This document shows, in pieces, positions 1 through 7,829 of a stretch of DNA of 64,000 bases; the stretch's first letter is position 1; each line of letters opens with the position of its first letter. The position numbers and the translations under genes were made by a program. The stretch comes from Sinohyriopsis cumingii. Lineage: Eukaryota > Mollusca > Bivalvia > Unionida > Unionidae. The stretch is taken from assembly GCA_028554795.2 (NCBI GenBank), contig CM068828.1, forward strand, positions 16,748,630-16,812,629. Direction: 5' to 3'. The notes under the pieces are model-generated. The model saw nothing but the letters and a program-made list of their open reading frames with translations, was not told the origin of the DNA and did no database searches.

Positions 1-1
1 G

Positions 2-2218
2 TTTGGAATGACAGAAATGGCTAAAGGGTACTTTCCACACTTTTTCAATACGGAAGCCAATCAACATGCCGTTCTACCCCATTTGCCTGAGGCTCACTAT
101 TACGACCCCGACAACATGCGTACCGAACAACGAGAAGATTTCTACGCTTGGTACCAGGCTCATGTCTCTGACCCCTTCGACTTTCAGGAAGAAATGTTAA
201 AGTATTGTCGTTCCGACGTGGACATTTTACGACGTTGCTGTGGAAAATTTCGAGAACTGTTCATGGAACACGGAGGGGTCGATCCTTTGAAAGAAGCTTG
301 CACCATTGCCAAAGCGTGTTCCTTAGTGTACCGGCAACGATTCATGCCTGAAAACACCGTGGCTGTCATCAGCCCTCAAACGACCAACTATGTCAAGCGT
401 CAATACTCGGTCAAAGCCCTACGCTGGTTACATTACTTGTGCGACAAGCAAGACAAATGGATTCAGCATGCCCGCAACGGAGGAGGCGAAAAGACCATCG
501 GAACGTATTCGGTCGATGGCTGGGACTTAGAAAACCCCAAGATCGTGTACGACTTTAACGGTTGCTTATTTCACGGATGTCCCGTCTGTTACCCTGACCG
601 TGGCACTAAAAATCAGTTTTTGCAACGAACCATGGAAGACTTGTACCAGGACACTTGTCAGCGGCGCCTAAAGTTAGAACAGCAAGGATACCAAGTGGTG
701 GAAATGTGGGAACACGAGTACGATCACCGTATGAAAACCGATCCCGAGTTTAAAGGCCTCGTGGAAAGTTACCAGTTCATGGACCCGCTGAACCCGAGGG
801 ATAGTTTGTACGGAGGAAGGACCAATGCCACCTGTTTGCTGTACCAAGCCGATGAAGAGAAAGGAGAAGAAATCAAATACTTGGACGTGTGTTCGCTGTA
901 TCCCTACGTGTGCAAATATTGTCGCTTTCCTGTAGGGCACCCACAATTGTTAACGGAACACATCGACCTGGTCAACATTCGACAATACGAAGGCTTGATC
1001 AAGTGCAAAGTTTTGCCTCCCACGAACCTATACCATCCCGTCTTACCTCACCATTGTCAAGGCAAACTGATGTTTCCCTTGTGTCGTACTTGTGCCGAAA
1101 CGTGCAACCAAGACCAGCCTTGTCATCACAGCCAGGAAGAACGGGCCTTGACGGGAACCTGGGTCAGCGTAGAATTGTTCAAAGCTTTGGACATGGGATA
1201 CCAACTGTTAGAAGTGTACGAAATTTGTCACTTTCCCAAGATACAACAATACCACAGTCAGAAAGGCATTTTCGCTGACTACGTGGATGCCTTTTTGAAA
1301 CTGAAGCAAGAAGCCAGCGGCTATCCTTCCTGGTGTCACACTCCCGAAGACCAAATACAATTCAAAGAGAAATACTATGAACAAGAAGGCATCACTTTAG
1401 ACCACATCGAGAAAAACGAAGGCAGGCGATCGTTTGCCAAAGTGATGTTAAATTGCTTGTGGGGTAAAATGGCACAACGACCGTGTTTACCCAAGACGGA
1501 ATATTTGACAGAACCTTCCCGCTACTTCCAGATGATTCACGACAAAACCAAATACATGAAACACGTGGACGTCGTTCGCGAGGATTTGATCTTGGTCAAT
1601 TACGAAGAAGATCTGGACTTTGTACAAGACGACCCTTTTGGAAATGTCATCATTGCGGCTTACGTGACAGCTCATGCTCGCTTAAAATTGTACGAAGCTT
1701 TAGAACTGTTAGGGGAACGCGTCCTGTACTTTGACACGGACAGTTGCATTTACATCCATCACCCGATTCAACATCACCCTGACATCGAAGGAGACCGTTT
1801 AGGAGCCTGGACAGACGAACATCCCGACGACAAGATTCTAAGTTTCGTCAGTGGTGGTCCCAAAAATTACGGCTACGAATACCGGGACCCACAAGGAGAA
1901 TTGCACACGACGTGCAAAGTGAAAGGACTGACTCTGAATCATCGTACCAGTCGTGTGGTGAACTTTGGGGTATTGAAAGAAGCCTTGCAATCGGGAGAGG
2001 ATGGAAACTTTAAAGTGACCACTTACCAACCCAAGATTGTACAAGATTGTACGTTTACCCACTCACCACATCGTCAGTCGGCCCTTGGAAAAAGTCTATC
2101 AGATCGTGTACCAGAAGCGAGTGCGACTTCCCAATCATTTTACCTTACCTTATGGACACGTCGGTATTGGTCTGTATATAAAAAAGGAACCCTAGGCAAG
2201 ATCGATAGTTCATTGTGA
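2..2218 (+). pseudogene. PolB: Protein-primed DNA polymerase B, C-terminal half, frameshifted tail
   Basis: This is the replicative polymerase of the Polinton. The open frame enters from the window edge and corresponds to about residue 618 onward of the intact copy at 23536-27600. The third exonuclease motif (YCRSDVDIL) and polymerase motifs A (DVCSLYP), B (KVMLNCLWGKM) and C (YFDTDS) are all present. A 10-bp direct duplication, AAGATTGTAC at 2033-2042 and 2043-2052, together with a small neighbouring length change, shifts the frame. About the last 57 residues therefore differ entirely from the B copy, so the conserved C-terminus is lost. The catalytic motifs lie upstream of the break. Whether any product would function cannot be judged from sequence. 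Confidence 0.9.
2175..2183 (+). promoter_or_regulatory. TATA box inside the 3' end of PolB
   Basis: TATATAAAA lies in the last codons of PolB, about 58 bp upstream of the ATG of the BIR gene. It is conserved at the same place in element B (27568-27576). The position suits a TATA-driven promoter for the BIR gene (inference). Confidence 0.55.
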
Positions 2219-2240
2219 CTACCAAGACCGAGCGAACAAG

Positions 2241-2879
2241 ATGAATACTTTCAGAAAAACACAAAACAAGTTGTTTAGAAAGGCACAATTCAAGTGTGGG
2301 GCTTCGGAAGTGGAATGCGATTGTGAGCCTTGTGATGGATACGATGCTGTACCTTGTGACCTGAGCGATGGTGTAAAGCATCATGGGAACTTTAGTGTCA
2401 CTACCCCTATCATGGAAAGTGATGCTGTGCGTGTCAAACCTGAGGGATGCGAAAGGGATGCCGCTCGTCCTCTTGGACATTTTACCTGGTTTCGTTTTAA
2501 AGGGGAATGTTCACCTTCACGTCTACCCCCCTACGGATGTCATCCAGCCCTGAGCAAACTCCTGTTCCTGTCACCCAACCCTCATCGAAACGAACCTGTG
2601 AAAGACGAATATTCGTTCCCTGTGCGTTTGTCGGAATACTGCGACTTTGAAAATCGTCTTCAATCGTTCAAAGGAAAATGGCCTAAGTATCTGGGAGGAC
2701 CAACCCCCGAAGAATTAGCCAGAGCCGGATTTTTCTACTTGGGCGAAGGAGATAAAGTCAAGTGCTTCAGTTGCGGTGTGTCACTTCACCACTGGGAACC
2801 GCAAGATTCGGCCTACGTAGAACATGCTCGATGGTCACCGAATTGTCATTACTTACCCTTAGTGGGACCGAGACATTGA
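2241..2879 (+). CDS. BIR-domain (IAP-like) protein, intact copy
   Basis: This is a 212-residue protein with one C-terminal BIR domain, the fold of inhibitor-of-apoptosis proteins. The zinc-binding pattern C-x2-C-x16-H-x6-C is complete (CFSC ... VEH ... NCHYL). It is preceded by the usual helix region (FENRLQSFKGKWP) and a GFFYLGEGDKVKCF core. The N-terminal 120 residues are Cys-rich (CDCEPCDGYDAVPCD) and match nothing I recognise; there is no RING domain. BIR proteins bind caspases or IAP antagonists, so an anti-apoptotic role is likely but inferred. The start at 2241 lies just behind a TATA box, and the homologous start is kept in element B. There the N-terminus is longer, and a stop codon separates it from the BIR domain. 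Confidence 0.85.
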   Translation: MNTFRKTQNKLFRKAQFKCGASEVECDCEPCDGYDAVPCDLSDGVKHHGNFSVTTPIMESDAVRVKPEGCERDAARPLGHFTWFRFKGECSPSRLPPYGCHPALSKLLFLSPNPHRNEPVKDEYSFPVRLSEYCDFENRLQSFKGKWPKYLGGPTPEELARAGFFYLGEGDKVKCFSCGVSLHHWEPQDSAYVEHARWSPNCHYLPLVGPRH

Positions 2880-2905
2880 AGTAACTTTACCATAATAATC
2901 TGTTC

Positions 2906-3361
2906 ATGAATACTTTACAAAAGAACATTCGTGCTTTGCCTGTGGAGTTGAGAGAACGCATTTACCGAGAGCTGGTCAAAATACAAGTGAAACGTAAAGA
3001 ACAATTGCATCCGTTACGTCACCGGTGTTTGAACCACTGGTACTTGAAGGCTATACAAGGACTGATTCAATTGAAAGTGTTCCATCGGACAGACATTGAT
3101 GAACGATCCCCTAGCTTTAAAAAGGATTTGTTTGGTATGGACGATTCTAGCTACATCGTTGTAAACGTACTGCGTCGAATTCCAGAGGAAGAGTTAACGA
3201 ATTACCAACATCTTGAACACAATGTCAACTTAGTGAAAGAGGAAACTTCTGAACGAATTGTAATGTGTAGATTAGTGACTGAACGATTTAAATTCGACAC
3301 TGAAGTAAAACCATGTTTGTGCAAACAGTACATTTCTTGTGTCAGACCAAAGAGGATTTAG
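2906..3361 (+). CDS. F-box-like protein, paralogue 1 (A)
   Basis: This is a 151-residue basic protein starting MNTLQKN. Residues 10-23 read ALPVELRERIYREL, which resembles the first helix of an F-box (LP-x-EL-xx-I). It continues VKIQVKRKEQLHPLRHR and a variable C-terminus. F-box proteins recruit substrates to SCF ubiquitin ligases through Skp1. Only the first helix is recognisable here, so the assignment is tentative. It is the first of three tandem paralogues in A (two in B) lying between the BIR gene and the packaging genes. The C-terminal CLCKQYISCVRPKR segment has a counterpart in paralogue 3 (LARKYVYCIRKKR). I see no TATA box directly upstream; only the BIR stop codon lies 26 bp away. 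Confidence 0.6.
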   Translation: MNTLQKNIRALPVELRERIYRELVKIQVKRKEQLHPLRHRCLNHWYLKAIQGLIQLKVFHRTDIDERSPSFKKDLFGMDDSSYIVVNVLRRIPEEELTNYQHLEHNVNLVKEETSERIVMCRLVTERFKFDTEVKPCLCKQYISCVRPKRI

Positions 3362-3373
3362 TATAACCTATTC

Positions 3374-3700
3374 ATGGATACTTTGTTAGAGAACATTCGT
3401 GCTTTGCCTGTGGAGTTGAGAGAACGCATTTACCGAGAACTGATCAAAAGACAAGTGAAACGCAAACTCAGAGTGATTCGTCCGTTTTTAAATTATGCTA
3501 TGTTCCAAAGTACAGGAAGACTGATTATGAGTGGATATTACATTAGGCACAAAGTTAAACGAGGCTATTGGCCACCACCCAACGATTCCAAAAACAGTGT
3601 ATATACTTATGGATACTTTACAAGAGAACATTTTGGGCTTGCCTGGGGAGTTGAGAGAAAGGATTTACCGAGAACTGGTCAAAATACAAGTCAAACGTAA
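3374..3700 (+). CDS. F-box-like protein, paralogue 2, apparently truncated
   Basis: This frame of 108 residues starts MDTLLEN and repeats the ALPVELRERIYREL motif. After residue 75 it runs out of frame into the start of paralogue 3 (ATG at 3609). Its own C-terminal half is therefore missing, and the last 30 residues are the shifted reading of the neighbour's F-box-like segment. Element B has no equivalent extra copy; there the second paralogue corresponds to paralogue 3. The simplest explanation is unequal recombination between tandem paralogues, leaving a hybrid. It may be non-functional. Confidence 0.45.
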   Translation: MDTLLENIRALPVELRERIYRELIKRQVKRKLRVIRPFLNYAMFQSTGRLIMSGYYIRHKVKRGYWPPPNDSKNSVYTYGYFTREHFGLAWGVERKDLPRTGQNTSQT

Positions 3701-4214
3701 AGAACAATTGCATCCGTTACGTCACCAGATCTTTAACCACTGGTACCTGAATGGTATACGAAAACTGATTCGTCAGAAATTGTTTCAGTGGTCAGACATT
3801 GTTCAAAACTTTGAGGTCGCCAATGATGTACATATTCATAATTTTGGTTACTTCGACATTCACTTACTGCAACGTATTGAGGAAGACGAGTTAAAGGATT
3901 ACCAACATTTGTTACGTGGAATCTGCTTAGCGGAAGACGAAACTTCTAAACGAACTCTGACGTTTCGGTTACAGTATGTAACATTTAAATTCCCTACTGG
4001 AGAACGAAGATCTCTGGCTAGAAAGTACGTGTATTGCATCCGAAAAAAAAGAGAATATAAAAGCAGGCTGCCATGCCACGACTTATGTCACATGTCATTG
4101 AACAGATTCCGTGGAAGGAACTCAACGACCATATTCAAACCGTGGATCATTACCATCGATTATTACAAGAACTGTATCCATTCAATTTGGGACGACAAGT
4201 GGTGTGTGTCTTAG
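3609..4214 (+). CDS. F-box-like protein, paralogue 3 (A)
   Basis: Starting at the ATG at 3609 (MDTLQEN) rather than the upstream non-ATG extension, this gives a 201-residue frame with the motif GLPGELRERIYREL. TATATA at 3600-3605 sits directly before the ATG. The body (HWYLNGIRKLIRQKLFQWSD ... RLQYVTFKFPTGERRSLARKYVYCIRKKR) matches the B gene at 28873-29391. The final 40 or so residues continue over a downstream TATA box and the next ORF (4073), so the annotated C-terminus differs from B, which stops at 29391. The role, probably host ubiquitin-pathway interaction, is inferred from the F-box-like helix only. Confidence 0.55.
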   Translation: MDTLQENILGLPGELRERIYRELVKIQVKRKEQLHPLRHQIFNHWYLNGIRKLIRQKLFQWSDIVQNFEVANDVHIHNFGYFDIHLLQRIEEDELKDYQHLLRGICLAEDETSKRTLTFRLQYVTFKFPTGERRSLARKYVYCIRKKREYKSRLPCHDLCHMSLNRFRGRNSTTIFKPWIITIDYYKNCIHSIWDDKWCVS

Positions 4215-4297
4215 TGACTTGTTTCCTGGGATTTCGTTTACCAGCCGATTCTTTGTGGACTCTTTACGATCAGTACTTACCACCTCAATGGCCTTAA
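4073..4297 (+). CDS. Small conserved ORF of unknown function (first of overlapping trio, A)
   Basis: This is a 74-residue frame (MPRLMSHVIEQIPWKEL ... LYDQYLPP) with a hydrophobic middle (VVCVLVTCFLGF). Nothing in it is recognised. It is kept in element B (29336-29560) with only a few substitutions, which argues for coding. TATAAAAG at 4056-4063 lies only 10 bp before the first ATG. If that box sets the transcript start, the second ATG (4085) or the next gene would be used instead. Its last codons overlap the start of the next ORF (ATG 4288) in another frame. Confidence 0.5.
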   Translation: MPRLMSHVIEQIPWKELNDHIQTVDHYHRLLQELYPFNLGRQVVCVLVTCFLGFRLPADSLWTLYDQYLPPQWP

Positions 4298-4611
4298 ATG
4301 GTCACGAAAAACTCCTTTTGCTCAAAGCCTTGCGTTTTCATCTGGATACTTCTCGACCTCAACAGGAAAAAAAGATTCGTCAACTTTTAGCGACCCAAGA
4401 CGTGTATGACGATGTGTGTGTAGCTTGTGACTTACATCCCCATTGGACAGATGTCCGTGCCTGGAAAGAATGGGGTTTTGAGGCTTGGACGCAAGAGGTG
4501 GCTCAGTATGCACGAGAGTTGTTCAAGGAAAAAAGTTACTTTTCAACCCGTGTTAGTGACGATGCCAGAAGAACCCGTCACCCAGGACAGGACTGTCGTG
4601 GACAGACCTGA
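4288..4611 (+). CDS. Conserved hypothetical protein MALNGHEK (second of overlapping trio, A)
   Basis: This is a 107-residue protein starting MALNGHEKLLLLKAL. It has a helical, charged N-terminus (RPQQEKKIRQLLATQD), then VCVACDLHPHWTDV and a helical EVAQYARELFKEKSYF segment. The ATG overlaps the end of the 4073 frame, and the C-terminus overlaps the following membrane-protein ORF. The frame and start are conserved in B (29551-29892). CxxC-D-x-HPHW might bind metal, but there is no family match. Function unknown. Confidence 0.55.
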   Translation: MALNGHEKLLLLKALRFHLDTSRPQQEKKIRQLLATQDVYDDVCVACDLHPHWTDVRAWKEWGFEAWTQEVAQYARELFKEKSYFSTRVSDDARRTRHPGQDCRGQT

Positions 4612-4795
4612 AAGACCCTTTCGGGAGGACACTTGTGTGACCTTACCCCCTACTATAGAACTGGTTAGAACATTACCCAAAACATGTTGTACAGACACTT
4701 GTGTTTATTCCACGTTAATGGTTATCATGTGCCTTTTATTCTTGTACTTAAGCCTTTGGCTTTTATGTATTTTTGTCTTTCGTATTCATGTTTGA
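4562..4795 (+). CDS. Small tail-anchored membrane protein (third of overlapping trio, A)
   Basis: From the ATG at 4562 (MPEEPVTQDRTV) this gives 77 residues. The N-terminal part is polar with a Cys cluster (KTCCTDTCVYS), followed by one strong C-terminal membrane segment (MVIMCLLFLYLSLWLLCIFVF). Topology suggests a type II or tail-anchored protein. The start overlaps the upstream ORF by 50 bp. B keeps the membrane segment, but the equivalent start codon is GTG there. AATAAA follows at 4803. Function unknown. Confidence 0.5.
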   Translation: MPEEPVTQDRTVVDRPERPFREDTCVTLPPTIELVRTLPKTCCTDTCVYSTLMVIMCLLFLYLSLWLLCIFVFRIHV

Positions 4796-4802
4796 AACAG
4801 TC

Positions 4803-4832
4803 AATAAACGTGTTCTGAAAAAAGTATATAAA
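4803..4832 (+). promoter_or_regulatory. AATAAA polyadenylation signal followed by ATPase TATA box
   Basis: AATAAA at 4803-4808 ends the overlapping ORF trio, and TATATAAA at 4825-4832 stands 47 bp before the ATPase ATG. The same pair occurs in B (30108-30113 and 30130-30137). The compact signal pair suggests separate transcription units (inference). Confidence 0.6.
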
Positions 4833-4878
4833 CTCTTGTCTTGTTTGTTTTCGTGTCACAAGTGACATTCCTGACACT

Positions 4879-5634
4879 ATGGCTACCTCTGCTGTCTCTG
4901 CTCCCTCTTCCTCTACTGTCAAAGTCATCGACGAAGACTTAGATCGTGCCAGTTGGGAGGCTTTGTATCTTCGCCATCCCTTTAACATGCTCATTGCTGG
5001 ACCTAGCGGTTCAGGCAAAACCGAATTCGTCAAACGTTTGATCGAACATAAACATCATTTGATCGATCGGCCACCTCAACGGATCGTGTGGTGTTACAAA
5101 GAGTGGCAATCGGCGTACAGCCTTTTGCGAGAAAGTCAAGGCGATTCCATCGTGTTTGTGGAAGGCATTCCTAAAGAAGACGACGGCATCGTCTCTGACT
5201 CCCGTCAAACCCATTTGGTCATTTTCGACGACATGTTAGGAGAAGACGAAGAAGAAATTAAATTGTGGTTCACGCGCAAAGGGCATCACCGTAATGCCAG
5301 TGTCGTTTACATCACCCAAAATTTGTTTCAACAAAGTAAAGCCCATCGCACCATCAGTCTCAATGCGCATTACGTGGTCTTGTCTAAAAGCCCTCGAGAT
5401 AAATCGCAAGTGCAAGGCTTAGCCAAACAGTTAGGAACACCTTGGCTGACTCAGGCATACGACGATGCCACTCAAACGCCACACGCCTATTTACTCGTCG
5501 ATTTGAAACCTACCACCCCCGAGGATTTGCGATTTCGTACCCACTTGTTTCACCAATGGTGCCAAGACGGAGGGCCTGTCCTGTACACGTCTCCGTCCTC
5601 GACTTCATTTCACTCCCCATCAAAAAATCTATAA
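4879..5634 (+). CDS. ATP: FtsK/HerA-type genome packaging ATPase (A)
   Basis: This 251-residue P-loop ATPase is expected to pump Polinton DNA into capsids. Walker A is GPSGSGKTEF at about residues 40-49. Walker B is HLVIFDDMLGED around residues 113-124. A sensor-like segment, SVVYITQNLFQQ, follows. Length and motifs fit the A32-like packaging ATPases of Polintons and related double-jelly-roll viruses. The start at 4879 (MATSAVSAP) is 47 bp behind a TATA box and is shared with B. The protein is almost unchanged between A and B, unlike several neighbours, which suggests late or strongly constrained divergence. Confidence 0.92.
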   Translation: MATSAVSAPSSSTVKVIDEDLDRASWEALYLRHPFNMLIAGPSGSGKTEFVKRLIEHKHHLIDRPPQRIVWCYKEWQSAYSLLRESQGDSIVFVEGIPKEDDGIVSDSRQTHLVIFDDMLGEDEEEIKLWFTRKGHHRNASVVYITQNLFQQSKAHRTISLNAHYVVLSKSPRDKSQVQGLAKQLGTPWLTQAYDDATQTPHAYLLVDLKPTTPEDLRFRTHLFHQWCQDGGPVLYTSPSSTSFHSPSKNL

Positions 5635-5637
5635 AAA
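5630..5637 (+). promoter_or_regulatory. TATA box overlapping the ATPase stop codon
   Basis: TATAAAAA spans the end of the ATPase frame, 39 bp before the ATG of the core-protein gene (5676). It is identical in B at 30936-30943. The spacing is right for a TATA-driven start just upstream of that ATG. Confidence 0.55.
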
Positions 5638-5675
5638 CCTCAGACCCTTTTTCGTCTGTCTCACACAGTGTGAAC

Positions 5676-6620
5676 ATGACGTCCCTTCAGTCGCATCTTC
5701 CCGTCAAATTGATTCGTGCCTTGTATGGCATCAGTCGAGAAAAAGATCCACAAACACGAGCTCGTGTCTTAGAAGCTAGTCTCAAAGAAGTCTTACGATG
5801 GTTCACGGTGACGGCACGTCAATTACTCCAAGGAATCATTCAGATTCCTCATCAAACCAAACGCTTTTTCGATCGAAACAAAGTCGCTTTGGTCCAACTG
5901 GCTGATCCCCGCATCGACACTCAAACCAAAAAACAAATCATTTTGAAACCTGGAGGGAGCGGTACTCTAGGAGGGGTCATCATTCGCTCACTCTTAAGAT
6001 GGGATCCTAATGCCCCCAAAGTTATCCCCAAGAAAAAAGTCCAACGAAGCCCCAAGAAGGAAAAGACCAAGTCCCCAAGGAGAACTTCTCCAGTGGCGGG
6101 ACCCTCCTCTTACCAGACACCACCCCGGAAAAAGAAAAGAAGCCCCCAGAAAAAGAAACAGAGAAAAAGTCCCCAGAAAAAGAAAAGTCCACAGAAGAAA
6201 ACTAGTCGCAAGAGAGGCACTTCGGCCAGGACGCAACCTTACACTCGCAAACCACGACCTGCCACGGCGGTGACTGTGTCTCCGTCAGCCTCACGTTTAT
6301 CCACTTCTCCGTTGATGACACCAGGAACTGAAGAGTACTTGGAGACGTTGATCACACAAAGAACTTCTCCGTTGATGACCCCCAAAAGAACTTCTCCAGT
6401 GGCAGGACCCTCCAATTTAGTGACAGTGGCTGCTGCTCACAAAGTACCTTCTCCCAAAATCAAAGTCCATGAAAGATCGGGCATGTTACAAAGTTTACTG
6501 GATTTGTCCAAGCAAGAACTGACTCGATTTAGTCCGTTGCCTACCCCTGCACGACGTGTCATGCCTGTCCTCAAACTGATACGACGTAAAGACAATCAGT
6601 GGCGACGCGTTCCAGTATGA
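5676..6620 (+). CDS. Basic core-like protein with KSP-rich tail (A)
   Basis: This is a 314-residue protein. I chose the ATG at 5676 (MTSLQSHLPVKL), behind the TATA box, over the longer frame that runs back into the ATPase gene. Residues 1-110 look folded (VKLIRALYGISREKD ... LLQGIIQIPHQTKRFFDRNK). From about residue 110 the chain is extremely basic, with repeated Lys-Ser-Pro blocks (RSPKK, KSPQKK) and RTSPLMTP/RTSPVAGPS repeats. That composition resembles histone H1 tails and adenovirus core proteins, so DNA condensation inside the capsid is likely (inference). It sits between the ATPase and the pX-like gene in both elements, and the repeat tail varies slightly in length. Confidence 0.65.
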   Translation: MTSLQSHLPVKLIRALYGISREKDPQTRARVLEASLKEVLRWFTVTARQLLQGIIQIPHQTKRFFDRNKVALVQLADPRIDTQTKKQIILKPGGSGTLGGVIIRSLLRWDPNAPKVIPKKKVQRSPKKEKTKSPRRTSPVAGPSSYQTPPRKKKRSPQKKKQRKSPQKKKSPQKKTSRKRGTSARTQPYTRKPRPATAVTVSPSASRLSTSPLMTPGTEEYLETLITQRTSPLMTPKRTSPVAGPSNLVTVAAAHKVPSPKIKVHERSGMLQSLLDLSKQELTRFSPLPTPARRVMPVLKLIRRKDNQWRRVPV

Positions 6621-6681
6621 AAAAGGTGTGTGACCAAGTCGGGGGTATCAGTGTTTTTTTGGTGCTCCTGAAGATTCAAAG

Positions 6682-7068
6682 ATGTCACCCTCCAGAAAAC
6701 CCCAAGGAAAGAAAAAGAAAGGAATACCACCACGTTTAGTCAAACATGGGGACATGTTATCTGTCCTGTCCAAAGCTTCTTCACCTCTACGAAAAAAACT
6801 CATTCAATCAGCCTCCAAAGAGGTCATCGATACCGTGTGCGAATGTTGTTTGAATGTTTTGAAAGGCACGATCCCTTTGTCCAAACACCAGAAACAATGC
6901 TTAGGCAAACATCGTCACGTTCTTCGGAAAATGGTTCAAAAGAAAATTCCCATTCGTCAAAAAAAGAAGATGTTAGTCCAACGTGGAGGCATTTTGCCTC
7001 TCTTGTTAGGCCCCATACTGAAAGGAGTCTTGGGAACCATGTTGGGAGGACTGGTGGGAGCAAGATAA
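6682..7068 (+). CDS. Small basic pX/minor-core-like protein (A)
   Basis: This is a 128-residue protein. The N-terminus is very basic (MSPSRKPQGKKKKG). The middle is a conserved helical segment with a Cys pair (VIDTVCECCLNVLKG) and the stretch IPIRQKKKMLVQRGG. The C-terminus is a glycine-rich hydrophobic segment (LLLGPILKGVLGTMLGGL). This architecture recurs in Polinton elements between the ATPase and integrase regions as I know them. It has been compared with adenovirus small core or membrane-lytic proteins; that comparison is inference here. It is intact and nearly identical in B (31989-32375). Confidence 0.65.
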   Translation: MSPSRKPQGKKKKGIPPRLVKHGDMLSVLSKASSPLRKKLIQSASKEVIDTVCECCLNVLKGTIPLSKHQKQCLGKHRHVLRKMVQKKIPIRQKKKMLVQRGGILPLLLGPILKGVLGTMLGGLVGAR

Positions 7069-7117
7069 AAAGGCTCTCGGAAGTCCCAAGATCTGAGAAT
7101 CGACCCCTGACAACCCC

Positions 7118-7819
7118 ATGGAAGGACGAAATCTAGCTTTAGTGCCTTACAAACGATGGATGGAATACCATCGTTGGCAAGAACAACGCACCCCGCATTT
7201 ACCTCCCAATCCCAATTTGAGCGAGATGTCCCAGTTACAACACGAATTGCAGTCCTTGATGGATCGCCAAGATTTGTCCGAAACAGAAAAATCGCAAAAG
7301 TACGGTCAACTTTTGCAACGACTGCAACTCTTTCACCAGAAAGCTTTAGACGAAACAGCTCTACCCATTCTGAAAGATTTTAAGACCTTGATGAAAAGTC
7401 CAGCACCATCATTATTACCACCAACACTACTACCATCCCCAGGGGTCACCAGAGATGCTACCCCACGAAGACCTGAGGAAGAAGAGATGCGAGAAGTGTT
7501 TCAAACACCGTCAGCAGCTCCCAGTTCAAGTAAGATTGCAGCATCCTTGCTGACACCGTCCCCCACACCCCAACGAGAAGAAATCAAAGCTTGGGTTAAA
7601 AAGATGATGTCCACTCCTCCTTCGACAGAAGTGAAAAAGAAAGAAGGGAAACCAGAAGCGAAAAAAGGAAAGAAAACCAAAGCCATTCCATTGCCACCTC
7701 CACCACCACCACTACCTTCGACTTCTACTCCCGTAGCCCATCGGACACGTAAATCCGTTTCCAAACCACCCTTCCGTCCCACCCAAAGTAGCATCACCGA
7801 AGAGTGGGTGACTTATTAA
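7118..7819 (+). CDS. Coiled-coil protein with variable low-complexity tail (A)
   Basis: This is a 233-residue protein. The N-terminal 95 residues (ALVPYKRWMEYHRWQEQR; LQHELQSLMDRQDLSE; YGQLLQRLQLFHQKAL) are helical and practically the same as in B. The remaining region is low complexity, rich in Pro, Ser, Lys and Glu, with a run PPPPPPPLP, and differs strongly from B in sequence and length. The last residues (EEWVTY in A, QEWVPY in B) are again conserved. This suggests two functional ends joined by a fast-evolving linker. I associate the N-terminal pattern with a recurrent Polinton protein of unknown role. Confidence 0.6.
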   Translation: MEGRNLALVPYKRWMEYHRWQEQRTPHLPPNPNLSEMSQLQHELQSLMDRQDLSETEKSQKYGQLLQRLQLFHQKALDETALPILKDFKTLMKSPAPSLLPPTLLPSPGVTRDATPRRPEEEEMREVFQTPSAAPSSSKIAASLLTPSPTPQREEIKAWVKKMMSTPPSTEVKKKEGKPEAKKGKKTKAIPLPPPPPPLPSTSTPVAHRTRKSVSKPPFRPTQSSITEEWVTY

Positions 7820-7829
7820 CACACATAAA

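Noticed and set aside
184..2062. Open frames on the opposite strand and in other frames over PolB
   Set aside because: They shadow a well-conserved PolB frame with clear motifs, recur wherever PolB does, and carry no domain signal of their own.
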